Assembly: GCA_016490735.1 (NCBI GenBank)
Contig: JAEMWC010000077.1
Coordinates: 1,572,001 to 1,636,000, forward strand
Reading direction: 5' to 3'
Length of the DNA stretch: 64,000 bases
Origin: Pachyseris speciosa
Taxonomy: Eukaryota > Cnidaria > Anthozoa > Scleractinia > Pachyseridae
This document shows, piece by piece, positions 1 to 10,043 of this stretch. The translations under genes were made by a program, and so were the position numbers. Position 1 is the first letter of the stretch. Every line of letters starts with the position of its first letter. The notes under the pieces are model-generated. The model saw only the letters and a program-made list of their open reading frames with translations, ran no database searches and had not been told where the DNA came from.

Positions 1-352
1 AGTTATTTCATCAAAATTACAAGTGATAATGAAATTGACAAAAACTTTGCAAGGCGTGGTATATAACGAATTTGAAAAGGTTCTTCGAAACAAATCCACC
101 GAGTCAATACCACAGCAAGGAGCAGAGATAGAATCGTTTTACATATTCGTTGATTTAATGCAATGATCTCATTTCGCCGGTATTTGTTCGTCCTGATCAC
201 GAGTTCTATTTCAAATGTAAACAAAGGGAGCCATAATTAAAGCAATACTACAAAACCAAAGTAGCATTTCCAAAATCTAGGATTCTGAAAAGACTTTGAA
301 ACTTAAACTTGAAGGAATAAATGAACACAATCAAAGGAAAAAAAGTAAAAGA
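1..352. other. No gene seen
   Basis: AT-rich sequence with only short chance ORFs. I see no recognisable domain, repeat or splice-bounded exon in this stretch. Confidence 0.5.
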
Positions 353-412
353 AACATAACCTTAACAACAAATTTCAGTATCCGTTTTAAATGTAAACTG
401 GAAGAAGAAGGC
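353..412 (+). repeat. Fragment of receptor-cassette tail
   Basis: About 60 bp (AACATAACCTTAAC, then CAGTATCC and GTAAACTGGAAG) resemble the tail found in every receptor cassette, for example near 24300-24360 and 50945-51010. It suggests the array, or a decayed older copy of it, once extended to the left edge of the window. Confidence 0.45.
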
Positions 413-414
413 AT

Positions 415-960
415 ATATATAAAGTGAAGAGTAACTAAGTGAAGCACGATCGTCCGGGTGAGTGTAGTCCTGAGATGGACTGCTTGTGGTGATATTGACT
501 GACGTTTCGACAATCTGAGCGGAAGTCATTATCAGAGTCAAGTGATTTGTGTAACGTCAGTAGATGGTATAAGTACTCTGTTCGTTGATCTGATTGGTCA
601 TCGAAGTCGTGATGTTATTGGTCACCGTTAGTTAAGCCGTGATATTATTGGCTGTGAAAACTGTCAACCGTGATTGGAACGTTTCGATCCGTCTTTTGTT
701 AGTCAAATGTCCTTAGGTGTCAAATTGTTCGGTTTGTCTATTGTTTGTCTGAGCTGTTGTTGATATCGTCAATAAGTCGTTTCTAAAATGCGGGAAGCTG
801 TTGGCAACGGTTCAGTGGTGTCTGTTCTTAAGTTAGTAAACCAACTTTCCAGTGTAATCCGTTGGTGGTAGTTACGACAGCAATGTTACTGATGATGTCA
901 CCAGACTAATTTCAATATCCAGACGGACTCCATACGTGTCAAACTATTTGTTTAACTTGT
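415..960 (-). mobile_element. Penelope-like element fragment
   Basis: Read on the minus strand, the segment holds a CTGAT-type core, a GAAAC motif and GTCAGTCAA, followed by a stretch running towards CACCCGGACGATCGTGC. That arrangement is typical of the repeated ends of Penelope-like retroelements in cnidarians (recognition from memory of the family). The rest, to about 960, has repeated TATTGGTCA-type motifs but no reverse-transcriptase or GIY-YIG ORF. The right boundary is approximate. Confidence 0.5.
491..545 (-). ncRNA. Degenerate hammerhead-like motif
   Basis: On the minus strand CTGATAA and GAAA flank a weak stem II (GAC with GTC around a long loop). A six-base helix I (TTGACT with AGTCAA) and a GTC cleavage triplet are present. 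The invariant G of CTGANGA is A here, so self-cleavage is unlikely. Confidence 0.4.
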
Positions 961-1373
961 AACTTATTCTCAGGTTACGTCGATTTAAATATCTATTGTT
1001 CTTTTTAGTATTTATACAGTTCATGATATACACTTTTTTGACTTGATGTTAAGCTACAAGCGATTGCCAAAAGAGTTGAGACACTCACTGTCAATAACCG
1101 TGCAATACATGTCATATAAGTCACCGCATCCCCATCCCCACCCCCCATGTCGTTTGGAATTGATTGTGCTCTCGCCCATCAGTCTCATGTCTCATTAATT
1201 GACGTGCCAGGGTGCAGCAACAGGAGTCCATCTTCACAAGAAAAGTGCGTGTCGACAGGTCAACAGCATACTTTAAGTCCTTATAGTTGTTTGCTAAGGC
1301 GTACTCACAAGCATGACAGACATGACAGATACGCTCCACAAGCTCCGCTCGTTTTCTTTCGTTTTGAAGTAAA
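961..1373. other. Unassigned spacer, then receptor 5' flank remnant
   Basis: 961-1335 shows nothing recognisable. 1336-1373 (CGTTTTCTTTCG then TTTTGAAGTAA) resembles the leader just upstream of the intact receptor start codons, for example 39355-39386. This supports homology of the pseudogene that follows. Confidence 0.45.
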
Positions 1374-1694
1374 ATGCAGATGATAAACTGTACCCAAGAT
1401 TCAAGTCAGAAACCATATGAAGACCAGCATTGTTCAACAGAATTGGCTGAGATTAGAGACAATCAGTTCATTTTCCTCTCAGTACTAAACCTTTTTGGGT
1501 CCGTTACCGCATTTTGGGAATGCTTTAATCCGAGCTACCCTTCACGAGGAGTCTTCACTTCATCCGCCGTCGAAACTTTTGTTTCGTAACCAAGCAACAA
1601 CTGATCTTGCTGTCGGTATCATTGCACTAGAGCCCCTTTTTGTCGCTTATTTGTGTTGAATGAACAGTGGATTGTCTGTCGCATTGTTTTATAG

Positions 1695-2125
1695 GTAATT
1701 TATCTTGTTATATAGCTGGCGCTTTTTTCCCGCTACAGCTCGCCCATTCATTGGCTAGTTCATGGTCACATGACATCTAACAATGAAACTGTTTCCCACT
1801 AAATGCCACGAGCAGGCAACATTGCGAAAACTATGACGTCAAAGGGAAACAGTTCACTGTTACCCGGGAAATGTTGACCGCTGTTGCACGTGATCAGAGC
1901 GTGCAGTTGAAGGTGGCCTGATGTTATCACTGGAATCTCAGCGCGTTTATTAAACTTTGCTTTTGTATTTATCAAGCATCTGTCTTGTTATATAACAAAT
2001 CACCTAATGACTGGTCTCTTGGGGAACAGTGAATTTTTTTTTCCCTCCAATCTCAATGTTCCCCTTGACTGCGTCTCGGGAAACAAAATTCACTGTTCCC
2101 CTCGGGACCAGTCATGAAGTGTTAA
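1695..2125. mobile_element. Insertion inside receptor pseudogene
   Basis: Receptor homology stops after GTGGATTGTCTGTCGC and resumes at ATCACAAGCTATATTTTG, so about 430 bp are foreign. The insert holds two separate inverted repeats: AACTGTTTCCC at 1787 with its complement at 1844, and the longer pair at 2008-2114. No coding potential is visible. Confidence 0.6.
2008..2114. repeat. Foldback MITE, 107 bp
   Basis: The 30-base arms 2008-2037 and 2085-2114 are inverted copies (TGACTGGTC, four mismatching bases, then GGGGAACAGTGAATTTT) around a 47-base loop. It looks like a small foldback element nested in the larger insertion. Confidence 0.7.
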
Positions 2126-2634
2126 ATATCACAAGCTATATTTTGTGTACAGTTTCACTGTTAACGCTGGCCACAATAAACGTGGACAGACTTGTCGCTC
2201 TGTTGTTAGGGCTCATAAACAGACAAGTTGTAACTGTAAAGCGTATTTACTGGTTTTTGGTTTGTGTGTATTGTCGTTCCAATAACGCACTTCTGGCGTC
2301 CTCAGATTCACTTATGGGGTGCATATATTATTATACTACAGCTACCCCATTCTCCTCCTACGCCAAGATATTCTTCACTCTCCGTCAGAACCAAGTTCAA
2401 GCGCAAGGAGAGCAAAATTAAAACCGGTTGTTTTCGCCACCCGTACTCCTTACTGTGTAAACACAGCGACTTTTGTTTTCCTAAACTCGTCCTTAAACCC
2501 AATTCTTTATTGTTAGAAGATCAGAGAAGTGCGTCAAGCAGTGAAAGATATCGTTAAAGGACTCTTTTGTCCATCAAGTTAATGGTTGTGATGTATACTT
2601 TAACTCCGTTTAATGTTTCTTTCATTTGATAGTA

Positions 2635-2852
2635 AACAAGACGCTCTATGAGTGTTAACTCGGGATACTTTTGTGCTGCAGAAGCCGGACGCACGCTTTC
2701 TGATTCTCGAAACTATCCGGCTAGTGGTTTGCTTTTGGGTTCACATAATTCCTTTTTGTTCACATACGAGCAAAGCTCGTTAAACTGTTTTGAGAGTTGC
2801 CATCCATATTCGTTGTCAGCTGTTGTTGTTTACTTCTAAATTAAGTGGCAAC
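2635..2852 (+). repeat. Interspersed repeat, copy 1
   Basis: This 218-bp block (starting ACAAGACGCTCTATGAG, ending AGTGGCAAC) recurs in inverted orientation at 7018-7239. The two copies part exactly at 2852/2853, where a new sequence starting TGTCATAG begins, so the adjacent LTR element was probably inserted at that edge. No protein is recognised. Confidence 0.7.
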
Positions 2853-2969
2853 TGTCATAGTACCCACGCGTGTTGTACTAGCCGCGTAGGCCTGGACCGA
2901 GTTGTGAGCATGTGGTCCATCATGGCGGCCATGTTTGTTCAAATAAACTCACGAGTACATACTATTTCA
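2853..2969 (+). mobile_element. Short 5' LTR of Ty3/gypsy-like element
   Basis: The segment begins TG and ends CA directly before a primer-binding site, as LTRs do. It holds an AATAAA at 2942-2947. The left edge is supported by the break against the duplicated repeat. No matching 3' LTR exists in the window, so the element is truncated. At 117 bp the LTR is short for the group. Confidence 0.6.
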
Positions 2970-2986
2970 TGGTGTCAGAAGCGGGA
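2970..2986 (+). promoter_or_regulatory. tRNA-Leu-type primer-binding site
   Basis: TGGTGTCAGAAGCGGGA lies immediately after the LTR. It starts with TGG (complement of the tRNA CCA end) and matches the well-known tRNA-Leu-type primer site of many Ty3/gypsy elements. Confidence 0.7.
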
Positions 2987-3179
2987 TTTCTTCGAGTAAA
3001 CAAGCAACAAATGCACATGGAACTCTTCAAGTGAAAATAACGGAACTTTTCACGTCAGTTCTTCAGAAATTTCAAGTTTCAACAATGGATCGACTCGATC
3101 GCCATCAGTTCAAGTTTCAAATTTCAAGCTTATTAATTCGCATTCAAACCAGCGTCTTATCTCACCTCAAACAACAACC

Positions 3180-4526
3180 GTGGATAAATTTACGATTCCT
3201 TCGATGGACTGGTCGACACCAGGTGATGTCCACAAGCAGTTCAAGATTTTCAAACAAAAGTGCCGTCTCATTTTCAATGGGCCTCTCTTACACAAAACAG
3301 AAGGTCAAAAGGCTAGACTACTCTTGCTATGGGCCGGCGACAAAGGATTAGAGATCTATAATACAGCAACATGGGAAGACGAAGCAGACCAATTCAAGCT
3401 TGACCCAATATTCGAAAAGCTAGAAGCATACATAAGGCCCCAGAGCAACCAAATTCTATCCAGATACCAACTAAGATGCCTTAAACAAGGCGGCATGCCC
3501 TTGGAAGAATTTTTAACTAAGGCCCGTACCCTTATTGACGACGGTGGATATGATCCCGCATTCAAAGATGAAACCCTCCGAGACACGTTGGTTTTTGGCC
3601 TTAAGTCAGATAAAGTTGGAAAGGATGCCATCTCCAAAGGAAACTCTCTTATCTTTCAGCAAGTCTACGACCTAGCCAAAACAGAAGAAAGTACCAGGGC
3701 ACAGACGCAAGTAATTAGACAAGGGGAGGAAAACACTGAATTATACTCCATAAGAAGCAAAAAGAAGGCAGCTTCATTCGAAGGCTCAAGGCAGGCAGCC
3801 AGTTCAAAGCACAGTCATTCGAACAATGACTTTAAACGCCGCAGTCCATCTGCCAGCAAGCCAAAGTTCAAATTCAAATTCAGTGGTTGTTTCAGATGCG
3901 GAAAGAAACACAACAGTGATGCTACATGCCCGGCTGCACATGCTGCATGCTTGTACTGCAAAAAGACAGGGCATTTCCAGAAGGTATGAATAAAGAAACG
4001 CCTCAAACAAGTGCATGAAATCGTACAGAGTCCACATTACCAGGACCAGGAGATCCCCTTGCACGACGACGATGGAGAAACCAGTGACTCTTCAAGTATA
4101 AGAAGCTATGATGAAGACGAGGGAAGTGACCATGAGCCAATAGCGGTATTTTTAAGTACCATTACGTCCGAGAATTCTGTTGACAGCATGAGCAGTTACC
4201 CTAACAAGATTTACACTGCTGTCAAGATCAACGACCAGCGTAGTATCCAAATGAAAGTAGACACGGGAGCAGACACCTGTATCCTTACTACGTATACATA
4301 CGATTTGCAGAAGTTAGGACTCTCGGTTGAAATTAAGCCGTGTAGCAGTATACTGAAGGGTTATGGAGGAAATCTCATACAAAACCTGGGCACAACAAAC
4401 CTTCAGGTAGCTTTTAAAGACACCTCAATATCCACAGAGTTTACCATTGTTGAGGCCCCAGGTCATCCCTCAATAATCGGATCAATGACAGGCTCAAAAA
4501 CTGGGCATCATAACTATCCATATTGA
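3180..4526 (+). pseudogene. Ty3/gypsy gag-protease remnant
   Basis: The polyprotein of an LTR retrotransposon, read in one frame. The first part is capsid-like (WSTPGDVHKQFKIFKQKC near the start; later an RYQLRCLKQ stretch), then a basic linker and two zinc knuckles: a complete CX2CX3HX5C and a second, CLYCKKTGH, that is cut by TGA at 3987-3989 where its last Cys codon should stand. The same frame reopens at 4011 and encodes an acidic linker and a retropepsin with DTGAD at about 4260-4274 and an II-G flap-type region later. The frame is lost near 4503, and 4527-4690 carries only out-of-frame residual sequence. No reverse transcriptase or integrase follows. The start at 3180 is a GTG within an upstream-open frame, so the true N-terminus is uncertain. 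Confidence 0.85.
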
Positions 4527-4689
4527 AGAAGTCTCTAGTGATTCAGCGTCGCCCACACAACAGCAGGCTGCTCAACACGTTGGTCTCTCCAAAGCTACCG
4601 TGACAAAGAATACCAGTATTGAAATGACAAGATCGGACGATTTCCCGGGGACCAATGCCACATCCAGCGACTTCTTAAAATTCCCACTT

Positions 4690-5415
4690 GTAAGTCTACT
4701 TAAAAGTTATACGTTCGAAACTGCTCACAGTTCAGTGCTACTTTAAAAGTGCCACTAAAACGACATCTTATAATTGCCACTTTTTAGACTCCTTGAAACT
4801 GCCACTCTTAAGACTTCTTATAATTGCAACTTTTAACTTATAAGCTGGACTCCTTAAATTTGCTACTTTTTAAGACTCCTTATGATTGCCACTTTTTAGA
4901 CTCCTTAAAATTGCCACTCTTAAGACTCCTTTTATTGCAACATTTAACTTAAAAGTCGGACTCCTTGTTGCTATTTTATAAACTCCTCATAATTACCACT
5001 TTTAAGCCATTTTAAAATTCCTAGTTTTTAGACTCCTTAAAATTGCCACTCTTAAGAATTGCTATAATTGCAACTTTTAACTTAAATGTCGGACTCACTG
5101 AAATTGCTATTTTTTAAGACTTTGTAATTGCCACTTTCAAGACATGGTATAATTGCCTACTTTCAACTTTTAACTTGAAAGTCGGACTCCATAAAAATTG
5201 CTACTTTGAAGACTCTTAACTCGTAAAAATTAACACTTCTAAGACTTCTTAAAATCGCCACTTGTAAATCCATAAAGTGGCCCCTTTTGAAGGGTCCTAA
5301 AAATCGTCTCTCCTCAGACATATAAAAACGCCGTTTCCGATTGCCAATTTTAAGACTTTTTTGAACGCCATATTTGACTTTCACGACTTTTACTCCGACC
5401 TTAAATGTCACCTTT
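4690..5415. repeat. Degenerate satellite
   Basis: Imperfect tandem copies of an approximately 25-70 bp AT-rich motif, with recurring blocks ACTCCTTAAAATTGCCACT, CTTTTAAGACTCCTTATAA and TTTTAACTTAAAAGTCGGA. The copies decay towards the right end. The array begins right where the gag-protease remnant is cut off. No coding potential. Confidence 0.75.
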
Positions 5416-5417
5416 AA

Positions 5418-5821
5418 TGTTCGTTAAAATTACCGCTCACTTTCAATACAACTTCTCGTTATCGAAGGCACCTTTATTCACGAGTTCCTAATGAGGAAAC
5501 CTATAAACATGTTGCTATATATGAAGATCTCTCGACGATTTTAAAGCTGTAGAATACCTAAACATTTGATACCTTTTCCTTTAGTAATAAAAAAACAACA
5601 CCAAACTCTATATCAGGCCACTATTTTGATGTATTTCGATCAAAATGCTAGTTCATCGCTGTTAAAATGACAGGTCTTTCTAAAGAAAATCAAATATGTG
5701 CGAAAGACAAACATCATTTACAAACATGCTACAGTTTGTTTCTTAAAAAATGAACACAAACACAGACAAAGAGAAACTTATAAGAAGGATAACCTTGACT
5801 TTCATTCACGGCAATTTCCAG
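5418..5821 (+). repeat. Receptor-cassette tail, isolated copy
   Basis: About 400 bp match the tail of the main-array cassettes (compare 23934-24340 and 50580-50985): ATGTTCGTTAAAATT, CCGCTCACTTT, TTCACGAGTTCCTAAT and so on. The match is cut at CAATTTCCAG by the TIR element starting at 5822. Together with the pseudogene at 1374 it marks an ancient, dispersed cassette. Confidence 0.75.
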
Positions 5822-6326
5822 GAGGGGGGTGAATAGGGGTCAGGAAATCCGTCGATCCGTGCTAATTTTTCGCAAAATCCGCCAATCTGCAGATATTTTT
5901 ACAAAAATCCGAATCCGCAGGAAAGAAAGCCAACTAAGCACGTCGCGAAGTGTTACACGCGAGCGCGAGACGCTAAACAAAGAAAGGAAAGACATCCTCG
6001 CGCTTGCGCGTGTCCCCATCGCTCTAAGATTGAAATGTTTGTTGCTGACATTTGAAACCTGATGTCTGTAGAACAGCGTGCATTTTTACTCGGGATACTG
6101 TAAGTATACCGAGTTATAAAATGTGTCAGATTTCAGTCTCTTTTTTTTTCCTGTGCAGCAAAATGCACAATACAATTACGTTCCGGTGTTTGGATTGGCC
6201 AATGCACAATAGCAGGCACGTGGTGGTGTGTTCATTGGTTAAAGCAAACCACATAGTCCAAAGGTCGAAAGGCTAACATCACGCGACGGTTGTTTACAAG
6301 TTATGCAAATTCATCGTGTTTGAGTT

Positions 6327-6783
6327 GTGAAGCTAGATATTTTAAGACAGCACAGTCTGTCCCTGTGAAAAGGTTTGCCGAGTGTTAAGAAAAAGTTGGA
6401 AGCCTCGCATGTGTAATTGATATCACAAGTCGAAATCGAATGCTGTGACAGAAAAATTACAGATTTGCACAAAGTTGTTTTCGTAATGTGATACCTTCCA
6501 TTTAATACGTGACCGCAAGTGAACACTCAAGGTTAAATAATCCACTTCGACCGCGGAACACAAATTTTCCTGCACATATCTTTATAAAGTTGTGAAACTG
6601 GATTTTAATACAGTACAGACTGTCCGTGTGAAAAGGTTTGCCGAATTTAAGACTCGAATTAGAACGTTGTGACAGTTCTATATTTAGATAATCGCAAAGT
6701 TGTTTTGATGTAATTTGATCCGGATTATACCACAACGCAATCGCTGTGACAGATCTATATTTAGAGACAAGTTTGCGAATTTT
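6327..6783 (+). repeat. Diverged duplicated segments
   Basis: A 60-bp block at 6323-6382 (AGTCTGTCCCTGTGAAAAGG, TTTGCCGAGT) recurs at 6588-6647. The following GCTGTGACAG and GCAAAGTTGTTTT motifs recur three times (6437, 6667, 6738). It looks like an old tandem duplication with a period near 265 bp. Confidence 0.55.
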
Positions 6784-7017
6784 GGTTTTCACGTGCGTCA
6801 GAAAAAAAAACTAAAATTAAACATTTAGATTTTTTACCTTCATCAGGTAAATGACATTTAAGCCAAGTAACACGCTTTGTTTTGAAAATAGAGCAGTTTG
6901 AATTTCAAGTGCTTTTTACAATGCGCGACATCTGGACATGTCACACACACGGAAACGAATCGCCTTGTGTTTTCAAGTTTGTTTTCAAGCTTCGCAGAGA
7001 GAAAAAACTCCAGATGT

Positions 7018-7239
7018 TGCCACTTAATCTAGAAGTAAACAACAACAGCTGACAAGGAATATGGATGGCAACTCTCAAAACGGTTTAACGAGCTTTGCTC
7101 GAACGTGAACAAAAAGGTCTTACGTGAACCCAAAAGCAAACCATCAGCCAGATAGTTTCGAGAATCAGAAAGCGTGCGTCCGGCTTCTGGAACAAAAAAG
7201 TATCCCGAGTTAACGCTCATAGAGCGTCTTGTTGTATTT
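7018..7239 (-). repeat. Interspersed repeat, copy 2 (inverted)
   Basis: Inverted counterpart of 2635-2852, some 4 kb away. Beyond GTTGCCACT the flank differs from copy 1, which gives the repeat's natural end. Confidence 0.7.
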
Positions 7240-7463
7240 GGGTTACGTTTTAGGTCTTTTCGAATCAATCAGAGGACAGGTTCCTACAGGTCTTTGAAAC
7301 GTCAAGTTACCAAGTTACCAAGAGTGTAGCGAAATCTAAGGTTAATAAACCCCACCATGACCACTGTTTTGTAATCATTAAAGAAATCTAATCTAAAGAC
7401 AACAGAACTCTCGTAGAAAAAACATAACAATCCGTTTTAACGTCATATGCTCGAGTAGATTCA

Positions 7464-7742
7464 CTACGCTTTTCCAATTGCTGGAATCGACGCAGCACCG
7501 AAACTTGTTTTTATGATGAAAGTCAACGCCATTGGCACCTTCTCGGTAAAAAATTCGACGCAATCGATGGTCTTTGTCTCAATGACCTGACCCTCCATGT
7601 TGACCGTGCCGATGGTACACGTGGTGGTCTGGTGAGGACAATGGCTTTTTGTCTGGCCAGAAGCGAGATCCTGGGGTCCTAGAGTTATCTGGAGTCCTAT
7701 TACATTGTAGATCAAAGATGTGGCCGAAACAGCTGTCCATGG
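7464..7742 (-). CDS. Exon-like ORF, function unknown
   Basis: On the minus strand an open frame starts just after TTAGCAG (acceptor-like) at 7742 and runs 92 codons to TAG at 7464. Composition looks protein-like: Cys at four spaced positions (CPHQTTTC, then IDCVEFF), few low-complexity stretches, ending in IPAIGKA. No ATG lies in frame at the start, so it would be a terminal exon. I do not recognise the family. The first 22 bases of the exon-like segment are shared exactly with 18250 on the plus strand. It lies inside the 5822-8778 element, so it may be captured host sequence or chance. Confidence 0.3.
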   Translation of the reverse strand, partial: PWTAVSATSLIYNVIGLQITLGPQDLASGQTKSHCPHQTTTCTIGTVNMEGQVIETKTIDCVEFFTEKVPMALTFIIKTSFGAASIPAIGKA

Positions 7743-8575
7743 CTGCTAATGCTTGGGCTCAATCTTTGCTTTGGTAGATTTAAGGGGTAATGCCCGCTAC
7801 CATGTGGCCTTAGTGCCTTTAGAGTGGCTTCAGCTTACCAAATCACATTAATTTGTGAGGTATATCCAAAGATGTGTTAGCCCATTAACTACCAAGCATT
7901 TTGCCGAAAAACACCTTTTGAGCTCGTCGAGCCATTTTCTGGCCAGAATTTAGCCAAAAAGAACCAAAACTGCCCAAAACTCTGTTTGCTGGTGGAGCTC
8001 CTCGCACCCCTCAGTCCCTGATGCATAATATGAGCTTTCCAAGTTAGGCCATGCACAGGGTTGAAAAGTTTCACTGCCCCCTCTCCTTCTACCTTTCGCT
8101 TTCTCTCCTCCCCTTTTCTTTCGCTTTTCTTGCCTCGCTTTCTTTTTCTCTTGCTGGGCATTTTCTTTCGGTGGGAAAAGATTTGTGGAAAACCTTTAGG
8201 ATTAGATGGAAGAAAGTGCAGGTGGGTAGTTGAACAAGATTTTCGTTCGAATTTTCGGCTCAACGTCACTTGGTTTATACGGGTTTTCTCCGGCCTGTTT
8301 GACGGAATCGTGCTCATTCGGGTATGGTTTGAAAGATCTCTTCACCTACACATGCTACATATAAAAGTTGTCCATGAGCATTAAAACTGATAACGTCACA
8401 AGCGGTACCAGGGACGTGGTTCTGCGCGGTTTTGGCCGGTGTGGTTAAGTCAATGGTACTCGATTTGGCATCTTATGGGCAAATTGAGTTGTTTTATGCT
8501 CAAAGGTGGATTTTTGTTCTCAGAAAATTATGTTCTTTGCTTAATCTAGTCTAGTTCTAAGGTCAGGCAGAAAAA
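7743..8575. other. No confident gene; basic low-complexity ORF
   Basis: A 142-codon minus-strand frame (7889-8317) is mostly Lys/Arg/Glu repeats arising from a pyrimidine-rich tract at 8075-8165. I treat it as a by-product of base composition within the TIR element rather than a gene. Confidence 0.5.
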
Positions 8576-8778
8576 ATTGAAACAGACCGCCAAGTTAAGT
8601 TCCGCGATCCGCACTTCAAGACAAACAAAATCCATAATCTACGCGGAAATATTGAAGAAATCCGTGATCCGCTGAGCGTTCAAAATCCGCCAATCGGCAA
8701 AATGTATCCTCAAAATCCGAAATCCGAGTAGCTTTTTTTAGCCAAATCCGCCGATCCGCGAACCTATTCACCCCCCTC

Positions 8779-9183
8779 ATAAAACTAACTGAAATCATAT
8801 TCAGCTACTTTACCCTTATTTTCAGGGGCAATCTTTCTTTTTGATAGAATTCGTTCCTTTTTAATGGCCAAAGGCTGTTTACAACAAGAATTTAAACTTA
8901 TTGCAACGCGGCGGTTTGTAAAATGCGCTGCATTGGTATGTCTGAAATCAATCAGTTTCCATAATGAAAGCTCTTTAGCGAATTCGAAATAGCGCTAAAT
9001 AATGTGTAGTGTCAATGACTTTTAATGCCACGAAATTGCAGTGAGTGGTCCGTTATCTTATAAAAGGTAAATATGAGTGCAATCAGTTCACCTATCTAAA
9101 ACATATTCAGTTGATTCGCTTAATTGAAGGGTTTTTCTTCATTCCCTCGATCCACCTGTAGGGTGATCCGTACTTTCTAAGAC
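8779..9183. other. No feature seen
   Basis: AT-rich spacer without recognisable coding or repeat structure. Confidence 0.5.
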
Positions 9184-9357
9184 TTGGTTCATGCGTTTGC
9201 GTGCGTATCGAGTTTTGGATGTAAGCGTGAAGTTTGGAGAGCAGAAGAGAAACGTAAGAGTTCGCAGCCGAGAGCAACTCTAGCTTCTCAGTGAGTGCTC
9301 TCCAAACTTCCCGAGTGCATCAATAACTCGATATACGCATAGCGAAAGGCACGAACC
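9184..9357. repeat. Foldback element
   Basis: Imperfect inverted repeat: GGTTCATGCG, GCGTATCGAGTT and GAAGTTTGGAGAGCA on the left pair with TGCTCTCCAAACTTC, AACTCGATATACGC and CACGAACC on the right, around a loop of about 45 bases. Confidence 0.7.
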
Positions 9358-9372
9358 ATTTCTATCTTTTAA

Positions 9373-9500
9373 TTAAGTAAGTAAGAACTTTATTTAGGTG
9401 TCAATGTATTTAGCCCATGAGGGCTAATTGGGGACACCATACTAGCTATATTTACAAAAAATCATTGAAAGTACTATAAAGAATTCTAAAATGCTGAACA
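9373..9500 (-). mobile_element. LINE/SINE 3'-tail-like fragment
   Basis: On the minus strand the stretch ends in AATAAAG-type sequence followed by a short (CTTA)n run. Upstream is a small hairpin (AGCCC with GGGCT). The same layout occurs at 15831 and 27660 and is typical of CR1/L2-like 3' ends with microsatellite tails. No reverse-transcriptase sequence is recognisable here. Confidence 0.4.
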
Positions 9501-9866
9501 CCTAAGCTAGTGACAGAATAAATATGTACTTAGAATAATTATAATAATTTATTAGCAGTATGCAAGAAACAGGTTTGCTCTGTGAATGATTACAAAATTC
9601 TGTCAATCTGCTGTACGAAAAGCAAAGGCTCTTATTTGGCTGGTTAAATGTCACAATGGTATGGTCTGAACGAGAACATTTCATCTGAAATTGTCAATGA
9701 AAATTTGCCTCTGAATTAGTTTCAACAAAGAAGGACACATAACAGCATACCAATAATGGAAGGAGAGAGCAGGTCAAACTCGGTGAAAGACGTTACTCCT
9801 TTAAACCGTTCTTTCGATAATATGCCGTTTGCTATTTTTACGGATACGTGTTTCAAGTGATTCAGT
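9501..9866. other. No feature seen
   Basis: No coding or repeat structure recognised. Confidence 0.45.
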
Positions 9867-10043
9867 GCACTTGAAAGAAAAATTCAAATTAAAATACTTT
9901 CAACAAACTTTTAAATTCACAAAACTAGTTTCGCTATAACAACAGCCTCATCAGTTGATCTTGTAAGATGTTACAGCGAAACTAGTCTTGTCAATTTAAA
10001 AGTGTGTTCAAAGTATTTTAATTTTAATTTTTCTTTCAAGTGC
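9867..10043. mobile_element. Palindromic element with hammerhead-like core
   Basis: GCACTTGAAAG at 9867 and its complement ending at 10043 bound arms of roughly 60-70 bases, including AAATTAAAATACTTT with its partner and TTTAAATT with AATTTAAA. The inner parts carry the two halves of a repeated hammerhead-like motif (CGAAACTAGT on both strands). Short, non-coding, probably a head-to-head pair of small retroelement units. Confidence 0.7.
9913..9968 (-). ncRNA. Hammerhead ribozyme-like motif
   Basis: Minus strand: CTGATGA, then a stem II of GCTGT with ATAGC around TGTT, then GAAA, then the self-complementary ACTAGT as a minimal stem III and GTT as the cleavage triplet. Stem I is only about three pairs (TTG with CAA). 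All core bases are present. The opposite arm at 9965-10000 has lost the CTGATGA box. Confidence 0.5.

Larger units (their letters stand above)
1374..2582 (+). pseudogene. Decayed melanocortin-like GPCR pseudogene
   Basis: This is the most diverged member of the receptor family in the window. The start codon at 1374 corresponds to the start of the intact copies. TM1-like (ILSVLNLFGSVTA), TM2-like (ATTDLAVGII, out of frame) and TM3-end (LLTLATINVDRLVALLLGL) segments can be aligned by eye to the copy at 39387. The C-terminal tail (FLNSSLNPILYC, then [16 protein letters not shown] in shifted frames) ends at TAA 2580-2582. It is broken by several frameshifts, by an insertion at about 1695-2125, and by a deletion or scrambling of the TM5-TM6 region. 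It sits about 15 kb left of the main array and is clearly non-functional. Confidence 0.8.
5822..8778. mobile_element. About 3-kb inverted-repeat transposon
   Basis: The ends are inverted: GAGGGGGGTGAATAGG at 5822-5837 and its complement at 8763-8778. Both ends continue into clustered AATCCGC/GATCCG motifs (5847-5925 and 8596-8760) that could be subterminal binding sites. No transposase ORF is visible, so it is non-autonomous or composite. It holds other repeats, including the inverted copy at 7018-7239. Target duplications are not obvious. The superfamily is unknown to me. Confidence 0.65.

Noticed and set aside
8051..8384. 107-codon and 142-codon ORFs around 8.1 kb
   Set aside because: Driven by a pyrimidine-rich tract; low complexity, both strands open.
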